From NCBI GenBank assembly GCA_044338255.1, contig JBIILZ010000110.1, positions 1 through 12,552 of the forward strand: DNA of 12,552 nt. Direction: 5' to 3'. The position numbers and the translations under genes were made by a program. Positions 8,161 to 12,552 of the stretch are shown here, in pieces. Source of the DNA: CAIUVD01 sp044338255 (lineage in GTDB: Bacteria > Planctomycetota > UBA11346). The notes under the pieces are model-generated. The model was not told the DNA's origin. It saw only the letters and a list, made by a program, of their open reading frames with translations, and made no database searches. Each line of letters starts with the position of its first letter. Positions within the stretch are counted from its first letter, which is position 1.

Positions 8161-11076
8161 ATGACCACCTCCGCATCCCTGCTCCGTCTCCTCGGCCTGC
8201 CCATACTGGGCTTGGCCAGCCAGCTCACCGCCGCGGAATGGGTGCGAGTCGATGATTTTCAGGACCTGCCGCCCGGCCCTTTCGTGCGCCAGGGTAATGG
8301 TTGGCATCTCGCCTCCTCAGAGGCGACCGCGGTGGAGGTCGCGGACGATCGGGACAACCCCGGTAATCGCGCGCTCAAGATCCGCCACATCGGCAAGCCC
8401 AAGAAGGGACACGACATTCTCTGGCAGAATACTGCGCTCGCGATCAGTCCCGGCGCAAGCGCCTCGGTCTTCGTGCGCTTCAAGGTCGAAAACGGGACCG
8501 ACGAACTCGGCAATACCAATGGCAGCGAACCCGTCCAATCGGTGTCCTTGGGGATCTCCGTCGGCCCCACCAACCAGAACGCCGGTAACACGATGGGCGG
8601 CGTCCGCATCAGCGGCAAGCAGGCGAATCTGGTGGATTTCCGCAGCAAGGGGCCGAAGCCCGGCATTGAGGTAAAGCGCAACCGCTGGTACCGCTTGTGG
8701 CTGCTGATCGATAATCGGCCGGGTGCTGCCGACAACCGCTCGGCGGCGTATCTGCAGGAAGAGGGATCTGCGCAACCTCCGACCGCCCTGGCTGGCACCT
8801 TCTTGCGCGACGGCGTGCCAGGCCTGATCTCCTCGCTGGGCATCACCAAAGCGCCGGAGAGCTACCTCACGGATGTCTGGATCGACGATGTATCTATCGA
8901 CCCAAGCAGCCTCAATACCTCGGACCCCCTGAGCGGAAAGGCCCAGGGCTGGCGAGAGAGGTACGCCGCAGAGGCGGAGAAATACAGCCAGTTCACCAAG
9001 CAGGCAGCCACCTGGGAACAGGCGCGCGAGCAGGCTAAGCATCTGGTCGAGGCGATGACGCCGGCCGAACGTTTCGCCCTGGTCTGCGGCGATGGCGCAT
9101 GCGGTACGTCGGCATTCCTACGCTATGGTATTCAGGATGTCCAGTTCGCCGATGCCAGCTGCGGCATCAACAACGGCGCCCCAGGAAGTTCGCGGCGCGA
9201 CCGGCTGCCCAAGACCATCGCCCATCCCGCGCTGTGCCTGCTCGCCGCCACTTGGGATCCCGAGTTGGCCAAGGCCTACGGCCAAGCTATCGGCGAGGAA
9301 TGCCGCTCGGGCGGCATCAAGGTCCTGCTCGGGCCGGGCATGAACATCTGCCGCGCCTCGATCTGTGGCCGCAACTTCGAGTACGTGGGAGAAGACCCGT
9401 ATCTCGCTAGCCGCATGATCGCCGGCTATGTCCAAGGCATGCAGTCGACGGGTACGGCGTCCACGTTGAAGCATTTCATCGGCAATGAGATCGAAGACCA
9501 CCGGCGTGGAACCAATTCGCTCATCGACGAGCGCGCTCTGCATGAGATCTACCTGCCCGCCTTCAAGGCCGGCATCGACGCCGGATCGCTGGCGGTGATG
9601 ACCGCCTACAACCAGCTCAATGGCGAATGGGCCAGCGAGAGTCGGTATGTGAACACCACCCTGCTGCGCGAGGAACTAGGCTTCAAGGGCGTGATCATGA
9701 CCGATTGGATCGCCGCCTACGATGGCAAGAAGGTCGCCACCGCCGGCACCGATCTCGAGATGCCCTTCGGCGGCGCGCTGGTGCGCGCACGCGAGGCCCT
9801 GCTCGGATCGCCGGACATCGACCGCATGTGCCTGAGTGTACTGGCGACGTGGATCAAGGCCGGCTTCTTCGCGACCCAATGGGCCAAGCCCGAACTCGAA
9901 CAACACCGGCCGACCTGGGAGGCGACCGCGCGTGCGACCAACCTCGCGGGCATCGTCCTGCTTCAGAACAACGGCATCCTGCCCTTGGCCGGACGCTACT
10001 CCGCCAAGACCATCCTGGTCACCGGAGCCGACGCCCAACGCCAGGAGCTGTCGGGAAATGGCTCCGGTCATGTCGCAGGTTACGATTGCAAAACCTATCT
10101 CGAGATGTGCAAAGAGACCTTCCCCCTGGCTACGGTGGTGATGGCCGAAATCCCGACTGCGGAACAGATCACCAGCGCCGATCTCATCCTCGCCTTCCCG
10201 GGCTTCCTCGATCGACCGCGCAAGGGCGTGAAGGGTTCGGCCGAGGGTGAGGGCCAGGATCGCTCCTTCGCCATGCCCGATGACGCGGTCATCAGCGCCT
10301 GTACCAAGGGCAATCCACACACTGTGGTGTGCGTGGTCGCTGGCGCCGGGGTGGCGATGGATTGGGCGGAAAACGCCGCTGCTATCCTGCATGTCTCGTA
10401 TGGCGGTCAGACCGGCGCCGCGGCCTTGGCCGAGATCCTCACCGGCAACGCAGATCCCGCCGGCCGTCTGCCCTTCACCATCGAGCGCACCTTCGAGGAT
10501 TCGCCGGCGGCCAAGGTCCTGGAGATGACCCCCGATCCCAAACGCACCTGGTCGCCCGACGACATCAACGGCATGGCGCGCGGGAACTTCTTCGCCGACA
10601 AGGAGAGCAAACGCCTGATGGTCGCGGATGTGCGCTATGACGAAGGCATCTTCGTCGGCTACCGCTGGTACGATGCGAAGAAGCTGCCGGTGCGCTTCCC
10701 CTTCGGCCATGGCCTGGGATACACCACCTTCAGCTACGCCGACCTGACGATCAGCAAGACCAGCGAGCATGCTCTGCGCTGCTCGTTCACGCTCACCAAC
10801 ACCGGCAAGCGTCCCGGTTCCGAAGTGGTGCAGGTCTACGTGAGCCCGCAACAACCGAGTCTGCCGCGCCCGCCCAAGGAGCTCAAAGGTTTCCAGAAGA
10901 TCAAACTCGACGCCGGGGAATCCCGACTGATCACCATCGATCTCGACGCGCAGGCATTCAGCTTTTGGAATCCGGCAAGCAAGTCTTGGCAGATCGATCC
11001 GGGACCTTGCACGCTCATGGTTGGTTCATCCTCATTGAATCTTCCTTTACATGGAGAGGTCGCTCGGCTACCTTAA
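8161..11076 (+). CDS. Secreted GH3 beta-glycosidase with N-terminal jelly-roll-like domain
   Basis: Intact 971-residue protein. Residues 1-25 are a signal peptide (cleavage near LTAA|EW). Residues about 26-245 look like a concanavalin/LamG-type jelly roll (VRVDDFQDLPPGPF at the start, TDVWIDDVSID at the end), probably glycan-binding. Residues about 290-590 form the GH3 barrel: TSAFLRYGIQDVQFAD, LLGPGMNICR, GRNFEYVGEDPYLASR, KHFIGNEIEDHRR, and GVIMTDW with D515 as the expected nucleophile. The C-terminal GH3 sandwich (about 595-800) carries EGEGQDR (E695, E697), the usual place of the acid/base Glu, and then SYGGQTGAAALAEILTGNADPAGRLPFT. FPFGHGLGYTTF near 843 leads into the fibronectin-III-like domain (to about 955). 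Members are exo-acting beta-glucosidases, xylosidases or similar; the exact sugar cannot be read. Likely the last enzyme of the locus, releasing monosaccharides outside the cytoplasm. Confidence 0.93.
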   Translation: MTTSASLLRLLGLPILGLASQLTAAEWVRVDDFQDLPPGPFVRQGNGWHLASSEATAVEVADDRDNPGNRALKIRHIGKPKKGHDILWQNTALAISPGASASVFVRFKVENGTDELGNTNGSEPVQSVSLGISVGPTNQNAGNTMGGVRISGKQANLVDFRSKGPKPGIEVKRNRWYRLWLLIDNRPGAADNRSAAYLQEEGSAQPPTALAGTFLRDGVPGLISSLGITKAPESYLTDVWIDDVSIDPSSLNTSDPLSGKAQGWRERYAAEAEKYSQFTKQAATWEQAREQAKHLVEAMTPAERFALVCGDGACGTSAFLRYGIQDVQFADASCGINNGAPGSSRRDRLPKTIAHPALCLLAATWDPELAKAYGQAIGEECRSGGIKVLLGPGMNICRASICGRNFEYVGEDPYLASRMIAGYVQGMQSTGTASTLKHFIGNEIEDHRRGTNSLIDERALHEIYLPAFKAGIDAGSLAVMTAYNQLNGEWASESRYVNTTLLREELGFKGVIMTDWIAAYDGKKVATAGTDLEMPFGGALVRAREALLGSPDIDRMCLSVLATWIKAGFFATQWAKPELEQHRPTWEATARATNLAGIVLLQNNGILPLAGRYSAKTILVTGADAQRQELSGNGSGHVAGYDCKTYLEMCKETFPLATVVMAEIPTAEQITSADLILAFPGFLDRPRKGVKGSAEGEGQDRSFAMPDDAVISACTKGNPHTVVCVVAGAGVAMDWAENAAAILHVSYGGQTGAAALAEILTGNADPAGRLPFTIERTFEDSPAAKVLEMTPDPKRTWSPDDINGMARGNFFADKESKRLMVADVRYDEGIFVGYRWYDAKKLPVRFPFGHGLGYTTFSYADLTISKTSEHALRCSFTLTNTGKRPGSEVVQVYVSPQQPSLPRPPKELKGFQKIKLDAGESRLITIDLDAQAFSFWNPASKSWQIDPGPCTLMVGSSSLNLPLHGEVARLP

Positions 11077-11101
11077 ATTTTCTAATATTTATCAGGCCTT
11101 T

Positions 11102-11135
11102 TCGGATTTTCGCGATGTCCTTACCGATTTTTTTT
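11102..11135 (+). terminator. Possible weak intrinsic terminator after the GH3 gene
   Basis: Eight T residues (11128-11135) follow a short potential stem TCGG (11102-11105) / CCGA (11124-11127) with a long loop. The stem is weak, so this rests mainly on the T-tract and on its position 25-60 bases after the GH3 stop codon. Confidence 0.3.
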
Positions 11136-11139
11136 GTCT

Positions 11140-11161
11140 GTGCCAGATCCGTGCCAGATCC
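11140..11161. repeat. 11-bp perfect tandem duplication
   Basis: GTGCCAGATCC is repeated exactly at 11140-11150 and 11151-11161, in the spacer between the GH3 gene and the pseudopilin fragment. No function is apparent; it looks like a replication-slippage product. Confidence 0.8.
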
Positions 11162-11256
11162 GTGGTCGTGGTTCACCCGTGCTGGTATACCGTCAACCAG
11201 AAGGCGAACTCTGTCTCACCGTTTGACGTTGGGATCATGGCCTAAAGGGAGTCGCC

Positions 11257-11376
11257 ATGCGCCCACGTCGAGCAGGTGAGAGGGAGAACGGCGGTTTCTC
11301 ACTGCCTGAGGTGCTGGTCGTAATCGTGATCATCGCCATGCTTGCTGGCATGTTGTTGTTAAACTGCGTAAGCTGA
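11257..11376 (+). pseudogene. Truncated type IV pilin-like / type II secretion pseudopilin (N-terminus only)
   Basis: The frame encodes only 39 residues: a basic leader (MRPRRAGERENGG), a prepilin peptidase site G13|F14, the mature start FSLPEVLVVIVIIAMLAGML with Glu at mature position 5, and then a stop shortly after the hydrophobic helix. A good Shine-Dalgarno (AAGGGAG, 11245-11251) sits 5 bases before ATG 11257, so the 5' end is intact. Full-length pseudopilins have 100-300 residues, with a globular domain after the helix. The coding match ends at about LLL, where family members continue with Pro-Ala. The decayed IS3-type element begins right after, so insertion or rearrangement probably removed the remainder. 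If translated, it would give a membrane-anchored peptide with no head domain. Confidence 0.75.
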
Positions 11377-11392
11377 TTTCGGACTTCCATCC

Positions 11393-11730
11393 ATGAGTAA
11401 ATCTCATACGGATCCGATCATGTCAACTGCTCCCGAGTCCAAAACCAAGCGTCATTGGTCAGCCGCCGAAAAGGCGAAGCTGGTGCGCCGTCATTTTCGT
11501 GACGGCATTCCTGTGGCAACCCTAGCCGATGAAACGGGACAGCTCCGAGCATGGTGCATGGCTGGATCTGAGCGGTGCTGGAAGGTGCCGACCAGGTGCT
11601 GTCGGACAAGCGCGAACGAGAGGGTCAGCGCAGCGACAAACAGCTGGCAGCGAAGGATGATCGCATCCGTCATCTAGAAGAGGTGACGGCCGAGTTGTCG
11701 ATGGAGGTGCTCCAGTTAAAAAAACGCGTG
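11393..11730 (+). pseudogene. IS3-type transposase orfA, frameshifted and nonsense-mutated
   Basis: The first part (from ATG 11393 or ATG 11420) reads SKTKRHWSAAEKAKLVRRHF ... ADETG, a helix-turn-helix start typical of IS3 orfA. At about 11535-11540 (GAAACGGGAC) the frame must shift by one base to continue as TAPSMVHGWI. It then meets TGA at 11569-11571 and continues AVLEGADQVLSDKRE ... LEEVTAELSMEVLQLKKR. The last segment is a leucine-rich coiled coil as expected at the orfA C-terminus. At least one deletion and one nonsense change are therefore present, and the product cannot be made. Confidence 0.7.
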
Positions 11731-12431
11731 GGGCGATCTGACGGTGCGTCAGGTGTCGCCCCAGGTGAGCGTCGAGGTGGTGTCGGTCGTCCAGCGTCTT
11801 CACGAGCGAGCTTCGTTCGCCGTGAAAGAGTCGCTGACGATATTGGCTCTGCCGCGTTAAACCTGTTTTGACTGGGCACTCATCGGAGGCAAGGCGGCTC
11901 GCCCAGAGTTGGTGACGCCGAAGGCGCATCACATCACGCCGGAGGAGCGGGCCGCGGTCATCGCCTTTGCTCGCGAGCATCTGGAGGAAGGCTATAAGCG
12001 ACTGGCCTTCATGATCGCGGATGCCGGTGTGGCGTCCGTGCTCCCAAGCACGGTATACCTGATTCTGAAAGAGGCCGGCCTGATCCGCCGCTGGAAGCCG
12101 CCGACCACGGGTGCGCACAAGAAGGGATTTGACCAGCCCGAGACCCCACACGAGCAATGGCACACGGACATTGCATATCTGAATATCCTGGGAACTCAGT
12201 ACTTTTTGATCAGCGTGCTCGATGGATTCTCTCGTGCGATCATTCACCACGAGATCCGCACCCGCATGGAAACCAACGATGTCGTGATCGTCATTCAACG
12301 CGCTCTGGACACACTGCCCAAGGATACCGCTCGCCCACGGATCATCAGCGACTCTTACACGAAAAATGGCCACGAAAAATGGCAGCCAATACGTGTCGAC
12401 CCAGTTCAAGGTCTTCCTGCGTGATGCGTAA
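11729..12431 (+). pseudogene. IS3-type transposase orfB (integrase core), truncated
   Basis: The frame opens as WGDLTVRQVSPQVSVEVV at 11729, one frame away from the end of orfA. TAA at 11858-11860 interrupts LPR-stop-TCFDWA, where relatives have Ser. It resumes with LVTPKAHHITPEERAAVIAF, a YLILKEAGL segment and the integrase core. The first catalytic Asp is in HTDIAYL (12167-12169) and the second in RIISD (12350-12352). Directly after that, an exact 13-bp tandem duplication (12358-12383) shifts the frame and leads to TGA at 12422-12424. With one copy removed, NGSQYVSTQFKVFLRDA is restored and ends at TAA 12429-12431. The segment carrying the third acidic residue (Glu) is absent. The element is non-functional. 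Confidence 0.75.
12358..12383. repeat. 13-bp tandem duplication inside the IS3 orfB remnant
   Basis: CACGAAAAATGGC occurs exactly twice in a row (12358-12370 and 12371-12383). Its length is not a multiple of three, so it changes the frame. Removing one copy restores the family-like reading NGSQYVSTQF, which shows that it arose after the gene was functional. Confidence 0.9.
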
Positions 12432-12450
12432 CCCTCCGATAACGCCATTT

Positions 12451-12552
12451 CTAACCTGAATTCCCACCCGGCGGAACCCTGACCGGGCACAGCTTGGTGT
12501 AATTGGCTGGGGTCATGGCGGCGTAGTCGGTGTCGCCGGCGTGGATGCGGGC
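12451..12552 (-). CDS. Possible C-terminus of an unrecognised gene, running off the window
   Basis: On the minus strand a frame open to the window edge encodes 33 residues (ARIHAGDTDYAAMTPANY ... GGNSG) and ends at TAG (12451-12453). Third positions of the first two dozen codons are almost all G or C, as in the other coding regions here; this is the only support. I do not recognise the product. The frame weakens in its last ten codons, so the true gene may have been cut by the adjacent IS remnant. Confidence 0.3.
   Translation of the reverse strand, partial: ARIHAGDTDYAAMTPANYTKLCPVRVPPGGNSG

Larger units (their letters stand above)
11377..12431 (+). mobile_element. Decayed IS3-family insertion sequence
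   Basis: The region holds broken orfA- and orfB-like frames in the IS3 order. The left boundary is placed just after the pseudopilin stop, at the TGATTTCGGACTTCC region; it is a guess, because no matching inverted repeat is found at the right. The orfB match stops before the third acidic catalytic residue, so the right part is deleted or replaced. No flanking target duplication can be identified. Individual lesions are given in the two gene entries. Confidence 0.7.

Noticed and set aside
9676..10854. 392-residue open frame on the minus strand
   Set aside because: It lies fully antisense to the GH3 catalytic region; long antisense frames are expected in GC-rich coding DNA, and it resembles no protein I know.
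11714..11731. Programmed frameshift at the A7 run between the orfA and orfB remnants
   Set aside because: IS3 elements often use -1 slippage at A runs, but here a -1 shift leads to an early TGA and the needed shift is +1. Decay is more likely.
11522..12490. 322-residue open frame on the minus strand
   Set aside because: It is antisense to the IS3 transposase remnants, whose plus-strand motifs are recognisable; there is no signal in the minus frame itself.
1..12552. tRNA, rRNA, CRISPR arrays, phage-defence or toxin-antitoxin genes
   Set aside because: Looked for characteristic repeats and protein motifs on both strands and saw none.

Overview
The window reads as an accessory glycan-degradation locus from a GC-rich bacterium, most likely of the PVC group (Planctomycetes, Verrucomicrobia, Lentisphaerae or Kiritimatiellae). 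I infer this from four consecutive genes for secreted proteins of types common in these phyla, and from a prepilin fragment with the GF-x-L-x-E-x-L-V-V signature that these phyla carry in many copies. Ribosome-binding sites are mostly weak. The taxon is an inference, because no marker gene is present.

Layout. Positions 1-669 hold the remains of an ISL3-type transposase gene (minus strand, truncated). Positions 670-941 are AT-richer, gene-free, and carry a perfect 19-bp palindrome (852-870). Four plus-strand genes follow, all with signal peptides: a GH99-like protein with an intact Glu pair (942-3110); a large alpha-toroid protein whose first half resembles GH105/GH88 (3219-6120, broken by a one-base frameshift near 5655-5663); a protein of unknown function with five Asp-rich calcium-site-like loops (6140-7942, broken by an in-frame TAG at 7016-7018); and an intact GH3 beta-glycosidase with an N-terminal jelly-roll-like domain (8161-11076). 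After a probable weak terminator come a pseudopilin gene reduced to its signal and membrane helix (11257-11376), then a heavily decayed IS3-family element (about 11377-12431). The last 100 bases may hold the C-terminus of another minus-strand gene.

How the genes may work together. The secreted GH99-like, GH105-like and GH3 proteins would act outside the cytoplasm on one complex polysaccharide: endo-cleavage, removal of uronic or side sugars, then release of monosaccharides. The substrate cannot be read from sequence; the GH99-like domain only hints at an alpha-mannan-type glycan. The best new observation is that the palindrome upstream of gene 1 (TGTCGCAAT-A-ATTGCGACA) recurs in near-identical form upstream of gene 2 (3166-3184, 16 of 19 bases). 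This points to one transcription factor controlling both genes. No regulator gene lies in the window.

Two of the four glycan genes carry a single inactivating lesion, and both flanks are dead insertion sequences. Either this island is starting to decay or the assembly has base errors; read data would decide.
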